Shown here piece after piece: positions 26,111 through 35,572 of a stretch of DNA of 64,000 bases. This DNA is from an uncultured Dysgonomonas sp. GTDB lineage: Bacteria; Bacteroidota; Bacteroidia; Bacteroidales; Dysgonomonadaceae. A model generated the notes under the pieces. That model saw nothing but the letters and a program-made list of their open reading frames with translations. It did no database searches and was not told where the DNA came from. The stretch lies in assembly GCF_900079725.1 (NCBI RefSeq), contig NZ_LT599032.1, positions 3,396,155 to 3,460,154 on the forward strand, written 5' to 3'. Position 1 is the stretch's first letter; every line of letters begins with the position of its first letter. The position numbers and the translations under genes are program-made.

Positions 26111-29100
26111 ATGTTTCAAAAACTGATTAAATTCTCGATAGAGAATAAATTGGTAATTGGAGTCATGACTGTAGCCCTCATTATTTGGGGGACTTATTCC
26201 CTGTCTCAATTACCATTCGACTCTACCCCTGATATCACCAATAATCAGGTGCAGGTCATTACTCAGGCTCCATCCTTAGGAGCACAGGAAGTGGAGCAGT
26301 TTATTACTACTCCCTTAGAAATGGCTTTAGCCAATATTCCCAAAGTTATAGAAAGAAGAAGTATCAGCCGAAGTGGCTTATCCGTTATAACCATTGTATT
26401 TAAAGAAGATGCTGACATTTATTGGGCACGTCAGCAGGTAGACCAGCAACTAAAAGAAGCGGAGGAAGTTATTCCTCAAGGAGTAGGTAAGATTAGTTTA
26501 GCTCCTATATCTACCGGATTAGGAGAGATCTATCACTATACAATACGGGCAAAAGAAGGCTATGAGGATAAATACAGTATATCTGACTTGCGTACCATGC
26601 AGGATTGGATCGTTAGAAAGCAACTCTCAGGCACAGAAGGTGTAGCAGAGATAAGTGGCTGGGGAGGTTTTGTAAAACAATACGAGATAGCCATTAATGC
26701 GGATAAACTCAATGCTGTAAATATAACAATCCCTGAATTGTATACTGCACTTGAAAACAATAACGAAAATACAGGAGGGAGCTACATTGAACAATACAGT
26801 AATCAGTATTTCATACGAGGGTTAGGTATTGTCAAGTCTTTGGAAGATATAGAAAAAATACCGATTAAAACAGTCAATGGTACTCCTATCCTTGTTCGGG
26901 ATGTAGCAAAAGTACAGTATGGAAATGCAACACGCTATGGTGCTGTAACCCGAAATGGAGACGGAGAAGTTGTTGCAGGTATTACCCTGATGTTGAAGGG
27001 TGAAAACTTTCAAGAGGTAATAAAAAATGTAAAAGAGCGTATGGCTCAGGTACAAAAGAGCTTACCGGAGGGAGTCATTATTGAGCCGTTTATTGACAGG
27101 ACACAATTGGTAGACAGAGTAACGAATACTATTACCAAAAACCTGATAGAGGGAGGATTGATCGTTATCTTCATTCTTGTACTTTTCTTAGGGAATTACA
27201 GAGCCGGATTGGTAGTAGCTTCCGTAATACCACTATCTATGCTGTTTGCATTTGGTATGATGCGTGTGTTTGGTGTAAGTGGAAACCTGATGAGCCTCGG
27301 AGCTATCGACTTCGGATTGATTGTGGATGGGGCGGTCATCATTGTCGAGGCCGTCTGTCATCATATAGGAGTCATGAAAGACCGATATAAAGGGAGGTTG
27401 CTGACACAGGCAGAAATGGATCAGGAAGTATTTGATTCAGCTTCTAAAATAAGGAATAGTGCCGCATTTGGAGAAATCATTATCATGATTGTTTATATTC
27501 CACTTTTCACTTTGGTCGGTATAGAAGGTAAGATGTTCAAGCCAATGGCTATGACAGTGTTCTTTGCCATATTGGGTGCATTTATTCTATCTCTAACTTA
27601 TGTGCCTATGGCAAGTGCGTTGTTTTTAAGTAAGAAAACTGAGCACAAGCGGAATATCTCAGATAAGCTAATGGATAAGCTTAACAATTTCTATCGTCCT
27701 ATTATAACCAAAAGCTTGAATTGGAGCAAAACTCTAATCATAAGTATGGTTGCACTGTTTGCAGTCAGTGTATTCATGTTTAATAGAATGGGTGGCGAAT
27801 TTATACCTAATCTCGAAGAAGGCGACTTTGCGGCAGAAATAAGTATGGCTCAGGGAACATCCTTGTCACAGATGATTAAAAGCTGTTCTCAAGCTGAAAA
27901 AATACTCAAAGAACAGTTTCCTGAAGTAAAACAAGCCGTAAGCCGTATTGGTAGTGCCGAAATTCCAACTGATCCGATGCCTATTGAACGAGCGGATATG
28001 ATGATTGCTTTAATTCCTAAAAAAGAATGGACATCAGCCAAAACCAAAGAGGAGCTGATGGAGAAGATGGAAAAAGCTATCGGAGAGATACCCGGATTAG
28101 GAGTGGAAATGACACAGCCGATACAGATGCGAACCAATGAGTTAGTGACAGGTATTAAACAGGATGTAGCCATTAAAATTTATGGGAATGACCTGGAAGT
28201 ACTTAGCTCATCAGCCAATAAGATAGCCTCTTTGATAAAAAAAGTAGATGGAGTAAGTGATCCGTTTGTTGAAAAAGTTACCGGATTACCACAGGTTCAG
28301 GTTACTTATAATCGAGATCAATTAGCGAAATATGGTATATCAGTCAAAGATGCCAATATGGTACTTAAAACAGCATTTGCCGGAAATGAGGCTGGATATG
28401 TGTTTGAGGAAGACCGTAGATTTGATTTAGTATTAAGAATGGATAATGATCTGAGAAATAATATCTCTTCATTAGAAAATCTATATCTGCCCCTTTCATC
28501 AGGAGGAACAATCCCTCTTTCTCAAGTGGCTGAAATTAAATATGAAGATGCACCTGCACAGGTAACACGCGAAAATGGAGAGAGACGAATTTATGTCGGA
28601 TTTAATGTCAGAGGACGTGATGTCCAAAGCACTGTGTTTGATATTCAGAATATATTAGACAAAGAATTCAAACTACCGGCAGGATATTATTATACATACG
28701 GAGGACAATTTCAAAATCTGAAAGAAGCAAAAGACAGATTGATGGTTGCCGTTCCATTAGCATTGTTATTAATACTCTTTCTTCTATATGCCACATTGAA
28801 AAGTGTAAAAGAGTCCTTGTTTGTATTCTCTGCCATACCACTTTCGGCTATTGGAGGTATCTGGGCTCTATGGTTACGTGACATGCCTTTCAGTATTTCG
28901 GCAGGTGTCGGGTTTATAGCTCTGTTCGGTGTTGCGGTATTAAATGGCATTGTTCTGATTGGGCAATTCAACATATTTGAAAAAGAAGGGATGACAAACA
29001 TTCGTGAGAGAGTAATCGAAGGGTGTATGCTGCGCCTTCGTCCGGTAATTATGACTGCGCTTGTCGCATCATTAGGATTCTTACCAATGGCTTTATCTAC

Positions 29101-29230
29101 AGGCGATGGAGCCGAAGTGCAAAGGCCTCTCGCAACAGTGGTAATAGGAGGATTATTAACTGCAACGGCTCTAACATTGGTTGTGTTACCTTCTATCTAT
29201 AAAACATTTACTAAAAATAAACAGGAATGA
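26111..29230 (+). CDS. czcA: CzcA-type heavy-metal efflux RND pump
   Basis: A 1039-residue inner-membrane proton/metal antiporter. The start MFQKLIKFSIENKLVIG (26111) fits the family; the ATG at 26069 adds an unrelated stretch. Twelve membrane helices surround two large periplasmic loops. TM4 carries DFGLIVDGAVIIVEA, the acidic signature of pumps for divalent ions (Zn, Co, Cd, Ni) rather than Cu/Ag pumps. It works with the TolC-like and adaptor proteins encoded next; its stop overlaps the next start (ATGA). Confidence 0.95.
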   Translation: MFQKLIKFSIENKLVIGVMTVALIIWGTYSLSQLPFDSTPDITNNQVQVITQAPSLGAQEVEQFITTPLEMALANIPKVIERRSISRSGLSVITIVFKEDADIYWARQQVDQQLKEAEEVIPQGVGKISLAPISTGLGEIYHYTIRAKEGYEDKYSISDLRTMQDWIVRKQLSGTEGVAEISGWGGFVKQYEIAINADKLNAVNITIPELYTALENNNENTGGSYIEQYSNQYFIRGLGIVKSLEDIEKIPIKTVNGTPILVRDVAKVQYGNATRYGAVTRNGDGEVVAGITLMLKGENFQEVIKNVKERMAQVQKSLPEGVIIEPFIDRTQLVDRVTNTITKNLIEGGLIVIFILVLFLGNYRAGLVVASVIPLSMLFAFGMMRVFGVSGNLMSLGAIDFGLIVDGAVIIVEAVCHHIGVMKDRYKGRLLTQAEMDQEVFDSASKIRNSAAFGEIIIMIVYIPLFTLVGIEGKMFKPMAMTVFFAILGAFILSLTYVPMASALFLSKKTEHKRNISDKLMDKLNNFYRPIITKSLNWSKTLIISMVALFAVSVFMFNRMGGEFIPNLEEGDFAAEISMAQGTSLSQMIKSCSQAEKILKEQFPEVKQAVSRIGSAEIPTDPMPIERADMMIALIPKKEWTSAKTKEELMEKMEKAIGEIPGLGVEMTQPIQMRTNELVTGIKQDVAIKIYGNDLEVLSSSANKIASLIKKVDGVSDPFVEKVTGLPQVQVTYNRDQLAKYGISVKDANMVLKTAFAGNEAGYVFEEDRRFDLVLRMDNDLRNNISSLENLYLPLSSGGTIPLSQVAEIKYEDAPAQVTRENGERRIYVGFNVRGRDVQSTVFDIQNILDKEFKLPAGYYYTYGGQFQNLKEAKDRLMVAVPLALLLILFLLYATLKSVKESLFVFSAIPLSAIGGIWALWLRDMPFSISAGVGFIALFGVAVLNGIVLIGQFNIFEKEGMTNIRERVIEGCMLRLRPVIMTALVASLGFLPMALSTGDGAEVQRPLATVVIGGLLTATALTLVVLPSIYKTFTKNKQE

Positions 29231-30480
29231 AAACAAAAATAATAATATCGACTATTGTATTCATAACAATGACTGTTGTTTTAGCTCCGTCTTTATTTGG
29301 GCAAAATACAACAAAATCATTGGAGGAATGCATTCAATCGGCAATAGATAACAACCTGACCATGAAGTCGGGTCGTATCTCAATTGAAAGAGCAAAAGAC
29401 TTGCAAGGCACAGCTTTTAATATTGATAAAACAAGCTTTTCGTTAAGTCAGGACCCAACATCAGGAGGAAGCCCTGATAATAGCATATCATTAAGCCAAA
29501 GTTTTGAGTTCCCTACAGTGTATGGTTCTCGCAGAGGCTTATTGAAAGCCGAAACGAATCTGGAACGAAGTAATTTGGACGTTACACGCAATGAACTTGT
29601 AAAAGAAATATCAGCAACATATTATCAATTGCTTTATGCAAAGGAAAATATCAAAATATTACAGGAACAGGACCGTATTTATGGTAAATTCTTATTCCTC
29701 GCCAATGCAAAGTTGAAATCAGGGGAAACAGGACGTTTGGAACAGATGAATGCTGAACGACTCTATAATGAAAACAGAATTGAGTTACAAAAGGCTGAAA
29801 AGAATTATCAGAGCATACAACTAATCTTACAACGCTGGATGAATACGGATGAGGCAGTCGAACCTGTTGAGCCGACTCTGACTGTTTTGGATGCAGTCTA
29901 TCCTTTTAATGATTTCAATCCGGAGCAAACACCACTTGGAGAGGTTTATGCTAATAAAAAGATCATAAGCGAAAAGAACCTCAGTGTGATTAAACAAGGA
30001 TATCTGCCCAGTTTCAATTTTGCATTGAAAAACCAGTTTCTTATAAAAGGTTTTAACCCGTATGATTTACAAAGAGAACGTTTTGACAAAGGTAATTTCA
30101 TGGGATTTGAAGTAGGAATAAGTGTTCCTCTATTTTTTGGAGAACAAAGAGCCAAAACAAAAGCTGCTAAAAGAGAAGTCGAAATAGCAAGGGTTCAGCA
30201 GGAAGAGGTTATGCTTACTATGCGTAAGAATTATCAGACTTATCTGAATGAATATACCAAGGCTAAAAATGCTTTGGACTATTATTCACTTCGTGGCAGC
30301 AAACAAGCAGAAGATATAACACGGATATCACAGGTTTCATATGAAAAAGGAGAAATAGATTATGTCGAGTATATCCAGAATTTAAAGACCGCAGTAGAGA
30401 TACATTTGCTATATGCAAATGCTATCAATGACTACAATCAAACAATCATTATGTTAAACTACCTGCAAGGAAATAAATAA
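29227..30480 (+). CDS. czcC: TolC-family outer-membrane efflux protein
   Basis: 417 residues with a signal peptide (IISTIVFITMTVVLAPSLFG) and the repeated alpha-barrel pattern of TolC/CzcC proteins: SLEECIQSAIDNNLTMKSGR near the start and a second half beginning around residue 230. It forms the outer-membrane exit duct for the RND pump. The start overlaps the pump stop by 4 bp, indicating translational coupling. Confidence 0.92.
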   Translation: MKTKIIISTIVFITMTVVLAPSLFGQNTTKSLEECIQSAIDNNLTMKSGRISIERAKDLQGTAFNIDKTSFSLSQDPTSGGSPDNSISLSQSFEFPTVYGSRRGLLKAETNLERSNLDVTRNELVKEISATYYQLLYAKENIKILQEQDRIYGKFLFLANAKLKSGETGRLEQMNAERLYNENRIELQKAEKNYQSIQLILQRWMNTDEAVEPVEPTLTVLDAVYPFNDFNPEQTPLGEVYANKKIISEKNLSVIKQGYLPSFNFALKNQFLIKGFNPYDLQRERFDKGNFMGFEVGISVPLFFGEQRAKTKAAKREVEIARVQQEEVMLTMRKNYQTYLNEYTKAKNALDYYSLRGSKQAEDITRISQVSYEKGEIDYVEYIQNLKTAVEIHLLYANAINDYNQTIIMLNYLQGNK

Positions 30481-30489
30481 CAAAAAATT

Positions 30490-31686
30490 ATGAAAACAAT
30501 ATATATAGCGATAATTGCTTTGTCTCTTATATTTTTAGGGTCATGTGGACAGAAGCCTAAAAATGAGGCTGAAAAAGAAAAAGAAGGTACAGAAGAATCT
30601 CATGGTGGCGAATCGGTAGAAGTAGAGCTAACCGAATCACAAATGAAAGCTGTGGATATTCAACTTGGCAAAATTGAACAGAGAGACTTAAATAGTATTA
30701 TTCGAGTAAATGGCGAAATGGCCTTGGATCCACAGAAAAAAGCGGAGGTAACCTCTTTGTTAGGAGGGATCATCAAACAGGTAATGGTGATTGAAGGTCG
30801 AGCCGTGAGTGCCGGACAAGCTGTAGCCTATCTCGAAAATACGGAAATAGTGGAGTTGCAAAAGAATTATCTGACAACTAAAAAAGAGGCATTGATTGCC
30901 GATCAAGAATACAGAAGACAAAAAGATTTATCCACTCAAGGTGCAGGGGTTGAAAAAACTTTGCAGCAGGCAACAGCTAATTACGAGATAACTAAAGCGC
31001 AGCTAACAGGTTTGGAAAAGCAGCTAAGACAATTATCCATTAGCCCCGAACAGGTTTCTTCAGGTAATATGGTTACTCAAATTCCGATAAAAACGCCTAT
31101 TTCAGGAACTGTCAGCAAAATCAATATCAGTACCGGAAGTTATGTCGATATGCAAACACCACTAATGAGTATTACCGATAATGCAGGTATACACTGCGAT
31201 GTTAAAGTCTTTGAAAAAGATATTAATATGGTAAGAATCGGACAGGAAGTGGATATTACCCTCACCAACCAACCCGGTGTTAATCTGAAAGGTGAGATTT
31301 ATGAAATCAACAAGTCTTTCGAAGGGGATACCAAGGCAATTATCGTTCATGCAAATATAAAAGGTAAGACAGATATCAAATTGATTCCGGGTATGTATGT
31401 TACCGGATTGATTAATGTTGGAAAACAAAAAACTGATGCTGTACCCAATGATGCCATTATCAGCAATGAAGGAAAGAAATACATATTTGTGTTAGAGAAA
31501 GAAGCTAATGAAGAAGGTGTAAAAACTTATCATTTTGAAAGGATTGAGGTATTGACAGGTATAAGCGAACTAGGATATACACAGATAACTCCGGTAAATA
31601 AACTGGAAGAGGGTGTGACTATCGTTAAAGCTAATGCATTTTATTTAGCATCTATGAGTACAGATCATGGTGAACATGGTCATTAA
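30490..31686 (+). CDS. czcB: Efflux RND periplasmic adaptor (CzcB/CusB-like lipoprotein)
   Basis: 398 residues. The lipoprotein signal ends in LGSCGQKP (lipid on Cys19). A charged linker with 'EESHGGES', a barrel-sandwich hybrid domain (KAEVTSLLGGIIKQVMVIEG and IKTPISGTVSKINISTGSYV) and an alpha-hairpin with EYRRQKDLSTQGAGVEKTLQ follow. The C-terminus ends in the His-rich STDHGEHGH, probably metal-binding. It bridges pump and outer-membrane channel. Confidence 0.93.
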   Translation: MKTIYIAIIALSLIFLGSCGQKPKNEAEKEKEGTEESHGGESVEVELTESQMKAVDIQLGKIEQRDLNSIIRVNGEMALDPQKKAEVTSLLGGIIKQVMVIEGRAVSAGQAVAYLENTEIVELQKNYLTTKKEALIADQEYRRQKDLSTQGAGVEKTLQQATANYEITKAQLTGLEKQLRQLSISPEQVSSGNMVTQIPIKTPISGTVSKINISTGSYVDMQTPLMSITDNAGIHCDVKVFEKDINMVRIGQEVDITLTNQPGVNLKGEIYEINKSFEGDTKAIIVHANIKGKTDIKLIPGMYVTGLINVGKQKTDAVPNDAIISNEGKKYIFVLEKEANEEGVKTYHFERIEVLTGISELGYTQITPVNKLEEGVTIVKANAFYLASMSTDHGEHGH

Positions 31687-31716
31687 TCTTTTTGAAACAT
31701 TAAATAATAAAATCAC

Positions 31717-32058
31717 ATGAAAGAGATAAAAGCTTTTATTAAACCGTTTAAGGTTAATGATATTCTAAGAGAACTACTTTATGCAGGATTTCCAAATCTT
31801 ACTGTTTCAATGGCTGAAGGCACAGGGCATTTAAAAAGTGAAGATGCTTCTTTATCCATGAATTTTGCACTTACCAATAGTAAAGTTGCGAAGATTGAGA
31901 TAGTGTGTAACAATGATGATGTGGATAAAATAATTACGATAATATCAACATATGGTAAAACAGGTAATTCAGGAGACGGTATAATCTATGTCTCTGATGT
32001 TGAAAGAGCAATCAGAGTCAGAACCGGATTGCCTGATGACAGGTGGCTTCTTGATTAG
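31717..32058 (+). CDS. PII-like signalling protein linked to metal efflux
   Basis: 113 residues with the PII (GlnB) fold: MKEIKAFIKPFKVNDILREL at the start and GDGIIYVSDVERAIRVRTGL at the end (B- and C-loop region). The T-loop has lost the uridylylated Tyr and reads GTGHLKSEDASLSMNF. A group of PII proteins encoded beside CzcABC-type pumps is known (PII-NG), and this fits. It may sense a nucleotide or metal and gate the pump. A nitrogen role is unlikely because no amtB or glnA gene is nearby. Confidence 0.85.
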   Translation: MKEIKAFIKPFKVNDILRELLYAGFPNLTVSMAEGTGHLKSEDASLSMNFALTNSKVAKIEIVCNNDDVDKIITIISTYGKTGNSGDGIIYVSDVERAIRVRTGLPDDRWLLD

Positions 32059-32084
32059 TTATTAATTTTTAAAATAGAGTCAAG

Positions 32085-32309
32085 ATGTTGAAAAATGATA
32101 TTGGAATAAATGCCGGAGTAATATGGCAATTATTGTCTAATGAAGGAGCATTATCCGTAAGACAAATAGGGGAATTGACCGGATATAATGATAAAAACAT
32201 ATGTTTGGCATTAGGATGGTTATCTCGAGAGAATAAGATCCAGTTCATTTACAAAAATGAAATACTCTATCTTGAGTTGAATAGCTCTACGAGTGAAATG
32301 TATTATTAA
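32085..32309 (+). CDS. Small winged-helix protein
   Basis: 74 residues making one winged helix: INAGVIWQLLSNEGALSVRQ, then IGELTGYNDKNICLALGWLS and the wing ENKIQFIYKNEILYLEL. It matches the short stand-alone winged-helix proteins (DUF2582-like) of Bacteroidota. It sits between the PII-like and ATPase genes with gaps of 26 and 12 bp, so it is part of the operon. DNA binding is inferred. Confidence 0.8.
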   Translation: MLKNDIGINAGVIWQLLSNEGALSVRQIGELTGYNDKNICLALGWLSRENKIQFIYKNEILYLELNSSTSEMYY

Positions 32310-32321
32310 ATACTTATAGCA

Positions 32322-34244
32322 ATGAATACAGAGAATAATTATAAATGCACATCTTGCGACTCTACCGAGTCGCAGATGTTTGAAAATAACTGGAAGCAGT
32401 ATATCCCGGTTTCAATAAGTTTACTTATGCTACTTGTTGGTATTACGATGGATAATTTTATTCCAGATATATTTAACGGCTATCTTCGTTTAGGGTTGTA
32501 TATTATAGCTTACATCCCTGTTGCCTTTCCCGTTTTTAGGGAAGCCGTTGAAACGATCAAGGAAAAGGATTTCTTTACTGAGTTTACACTTATGGGGATG
32601 GCTACACTTGGAGCTTTCATTATAGGCGAATATCCCGAAGGAGTAGCTGTAATGGTATTTTATACGATTGGTGAATTGTTTCAAGATTCGGCTGTGAATA
32701 GAGCCAAAAGAAACATTAAGGCATTGCTTGATGTACGTCCTGACACAGCAACTGTTTATAGAAATGATTCATATCAAACAATATCTCCTGAAGAAGTGGA
32801 AATTGACGAAGTTATTCAGGTAAAAGCCGGAGAGAAAGTCCCTTTGGATGGAATAATGCTTACATCATCAGCAAGCTTTAATACAGCAGCATTAACAGGG
32901 GAAAGCAAACCGAAAACTATTTCAGCCGGTGAAACTGTACTAGCAGGAATGTTGAATCTTGATAAAGTGATCGAAATAAAGGTTGCTAAAAAGTATCAGG
33001 ATAGTTCTCTTGCCAGAATCCTAGAAATGGTGCAAGATGCAACTTCCCGAAAAGCAAAGACAGAGTTATTGATCCGTAAATTTGCCAAGATATATACTCC
33101 GATTGTATTCCTGTTAGCTCTCTTTATAACAGTCATTCCTTATTTTGTGGTGAGCGACTATATATTTAGCGAATGGTTATCCCGTGCATTGGTATTCTTG
33201 GTAATCTCCTGCCCATGTGCATTAGTTATTTCTATCCCATTAGGCTATTTCGGCGGAATCGGAGCAGCTTCTAAAGCAGGCATACTCTTCAAGGGAGCTA
33301 ACTATCTCGATTTAATGACTAAGGTCAATACAGTCGTGATGGATAAAACAGGTACTTTGACCAAAGGTGTGTTCAATGTGCAGAAAGTTGCGTCGGTCGA
33401 TGAAGATAAGCAAGAGGAATTTGTCGCTATTGTTGCTGCCATAGAGAAATTCTCAAATCATCCCATTGCTAGAGCAATTGTTCAATTTGCAAAGGATTCA
33501 GATAATTATACAGCTACAGATGTGGAAGAAATATCAGGGCATGGACTTAAAGGGATCGTAAATGGAGAAGAAGTATTGGTGGGCAATGCTAAGTTGATGC
33601 AGAAATTTAATATCTCTTATGACAGAACAATTGAATTTATAGTTGAGACTATTGTGATTGCAGCTATTAATGAAGAATATGCGGGCTATATAACAATAGC
33701 GGATGAGGTAAAAGATGATGCACAGGCTGCTATTTCAGATATGCATTTATCTGGAATCAAACAAGTTGTAATGTTGAGTGGGGATAAATCTTCCATAACG
33801 AATAATGTAGCATCCAGCCTTGGTATTGACAGTGCCTATGGGGACCTCTTACCTGAAGATAAGGTTCGTCATATAGAGGAACTGAAAACAGAAAAGAATA
33901 ATGTCATTGCTTTTGTCGGAGATGGAATAAATGATGCTCCCTCACTGGCATTAAGTGATGTTGGAATAGCAATGGGAGGAATGGGGAGTGATGCTGCTAT
34001 CGAAGTGGCCGATGTAATCATTCAGACAGATCAACCATCCAAAATAGCAACTTCGATTAAAATAGCTAAAGCTACAAGGCAAGTTGTCATACAGAATATA
34101 GTATTGGCATTCTCGGTTAAACTGATTGTACTTATTTTAGGTGGTTTTGGTTTGGCTACCATGTGGGAAGCGGTCTTTGCTGATGTTGGGGTCTCTCTGC
34201 TAGCAATACTAAATGCGGTCAGAATATTAAAAATGAGGTTCTGA
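32322..34244 (+). CDS. zntA: Zn/Cd/Pb-type heavy-metal P-type ATPase
   Basis: A 640-residue inner-membrane exporter of the P1B-2 type. It has a short N-terminus with Cys9-x2-Cys12 instead of a full HMA domain, TGES (192-195), metal-site CPC in ISCPCALVIS (297-299) and the phosphorylated Asp341 in DKTGTLTKG. It also has SNHPIARAI and GDGINDAPSLA, and the last helices with VKLIVL and FADVGVSLLAILN, whose Lys and Asp mark Zn/Cd/Pb selectivity. It moves ions from cytosol to periplasm, where the RND pump can expel them. Confidence 0.94.
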   Translation: MNTENNYKCTSCDSTESQMFENNWKQYIPVSISLLMLLVGITMDNFIPDIFNGYLRLGLYIIAYIPVAFPVFREAVETIKEKDFFTEFTLMGMATLGAFIIGEYPEGVAVMVFYTIGELFQDSAVNRAKRNIKALLDVRPDTATVYRNDSYQTISPEEVEIDEVIQVKAGEKVPLDGIMLTSSASFNTAALTGESKPKTISAGETVLAGMLNLDKVIEIKVAKKYQDSSLARILEMVQDATSRKAKTELLIRKFAKIYTPIVFLLALFITVIPYFVVSDYIFSEWLSRALVFLVISCPCALVISIPLGYFGGIGAASKAGILFKGANYLDLMTKVNTVVMDKTGTLTKGVFNVQKVASVDEDKQEEFVAIVAAIEKFSNHPIARAIVQFAKDSDNYTATDVEEISGHGLKGIVNGEEVLVGNAKLMQKFNISYDRTIEFIVETIVIAAINEEYAGYITIADEVKDDAQAAISDMHLSGIKQVVMLSGDKSSITNNVASSLGIDSAYGDLLPEDKVRHIEELKTEKNNVIAFVGDGINDAPSLALSDVGIAMGGMGSDAAIEVADVIIQTDQPSKIATSIKIAKATRQVVIQNIVLAFSVKLIVLILGGFGLATMWEAVFADVGVSLLAILNAVRILKMRF

Positions 34245-34272
34245 AAGTCTTGTAACTAACACTATTATCGTC

Positions 34273-34521
34273 ATGAGTAAAAAGAGACGTATAAGAAGAT
34301 TAGCAGCAAGAAAAGAAACTCCATCAAAACTGAATCCCATTATAAAAAGATATCTTTCTCTGATAAGTATATCTATAGGTGCTTTGATGGGAATAATTGT
34401 ATGGCTTATATTCTTCAGATGTAAGAGTGAACATTGTCCAAATCATTTTAATCCGATTCCATATATGGTAGTGTTTGGGTTTAACACATGGATTATAGCT
34501 AATTATATTTTCAGAAAGTAA
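34273..34521 (+). CDS. Small basic two-helix membrane protein
   Basis: 82 residues: a very basic N-terminus (SKKRRIRRLAARKETPSKLN), a helix LISISIGALMGIIVWLIFF, a short loop RCKSEHCPNHFNPIPY and a second helix. The Gly-rich helix followed by Cys-x4-Cys-Pro and NP resembles small uncharacterized Bacteroidota membrane proteins (DUF6132-like; a tentative comparison). It closes the metal operon, 28 bp after the ATPase. Confidence 0.7.
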   Translation: MSKKRRIRRLAARKETPSKLNPIIKRYLSLISISIGALMGIIVWLIFFRCKSEHCPNHFNPIPYMVVFGFNTWIIANYIFRK

Positions 34522-34532
34522 TTTTTCAAAAT

Positions 34533-34585
34533 TTCGTTTGGCTGAACACAACTCTTTAGCTCAGCCAAGCGAATCTTATTTTTAT
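34533..34585 (+). terminator. Probable terminator of the metal operon
   Basis: TTCGTTTGGCTGA (34533-34545) pairs with TCAGCCAAGCGAA (34561-34573; one G-T pair), followed by tcttattttta. It lies just after the small membrane protein and overlaps the leader of the PAP2 gene. Confidence 0.6.
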
Positions 34586-34594
34586 AAAAAAACA

Positions 34595-35446
34595 ATGAAT
34601 AACATATCGGTTTGTATTGTCTTCTTCTTGCTCTTATTTCAATCGGTAAAAGCGGATACAGTAGATAATGATACACTACAAAGCAACTACCCAATCATCG
34701 ATTTTTCGATTCAGGGCAGTGATATACCTTCTACTAATTTAATTTCTGTAGATACAGTCATTTCTGACAAGATAAAACCTGTAAAACAGCTTAAGTTTTC
34801 ATATAAGCAATTAATTATTCCTTCGGCTTTAATTGCTTATGGTGTATTTGAAACAGCTATAGAGCATAATTATTTGCTTAACAGGCAGGTAAAGCATGAA
34901 GTAACAGAACATATTGATTCGAAGTTTACCATAGATGACATTTCTCAATATGTTCCGGCAGGAAGTGTATACGCACTGAATTTAATGGGGATAAAAGGTA
35001 AAAATAATTTTAAAGACAGAACCTTTATTCTAGGAATATCTACTCTTTTTATGGCAGCATCAGTAAATACGATAAAGTATTCAACAAAGATAGAGAGACC
35101 AGATAAATCAGCGAAAAACTCTTTTCCCTCAGGTCATACAGCGGTAGCTTTTATGGGTGCAGAATTTCTTTGGCAGGAATATAAAGATGTTTCAATATGG
35201 TATGGCATAACAGGCTACACCATTGCAACCGGAACAGGGATATTTCGTTTATATAATGACAAACATTGGTTTGCAGATGTTATTGTGGGAGCCGGACTCG
35301 GTATTCTAAGCACCAAGGCTGCTTACTGGCTTTATCCCTATTTGCAGAGGAAGTTTATGAACAAAGGTACATTTAGCAAACAAATCTCTTTTAGCCCTTT
35401 TTATAATGGAAAACAAGGAGGTCTGGCTATAGCCTTATCTCTGTAA
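34595..35446 (+). CDS. PAP2-family phosphatase
   Basis: 283 residues from MNNISVCIVFFLLLFQSVKA, a signal peptide. The acid phosphatase motifs are KYSTKIERPDKSAKNSFPSG, PSGHTAVAF and RLYNDKHWFADVIVGAGLG, containing the catalytic His residues. It is a periplasmic or membrane-associated lipid-phosphate phosphatase (undecaprenyl-PP or lipid A type); the substrate is unknown. The frame extends to 34538, but the extra part overlaps the terminator hairpin. It lies on the element but probably apart from the metal operon. Confidence 0.88.
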   Translation: MNNISVCIVFFLLLFQSVKADTVDNDTLQSNYPIIDFSIQGSDIPSTNLISVDTVISDKIKPVKQLKFSYKQLIIPSALIAYGVFETAIEHNYLLNRQVKHEVTEHIDSKFTIDDISQYVPAGSVYALNLMGIKGKNNFKDRTFILGISTLFMAASVNTIKYSTKIERPDKSAKNSFPSGHTAVAFMGAEFLWQEYKDVSIWYGITGYTIATGTGIFRLYNDKHWFADVIVGAGLGILSTKAAYWLYPYLQRKFMNKGTFSKQISFSPFYNGKQGGLAIALSL

Positions 35447-35572
35447 TAGCTATTGTTGGAGACATGTCCTATATGAACTAATTATAGGTTTGAGCGATTA
35501 TTATGACTTATTCTTTCTTCGACTAGTCTAAAATAGGTATCTAATACATAAAAAACAGAATACAATAATACA

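Noticed and set aside
31717-32058. GlnB/GlnK nitrogen regulator
   Set aside because: The T-loop Tyr is missing and the gene lies in a metal-efflux operon without amtB or glutamine synthetase genes.
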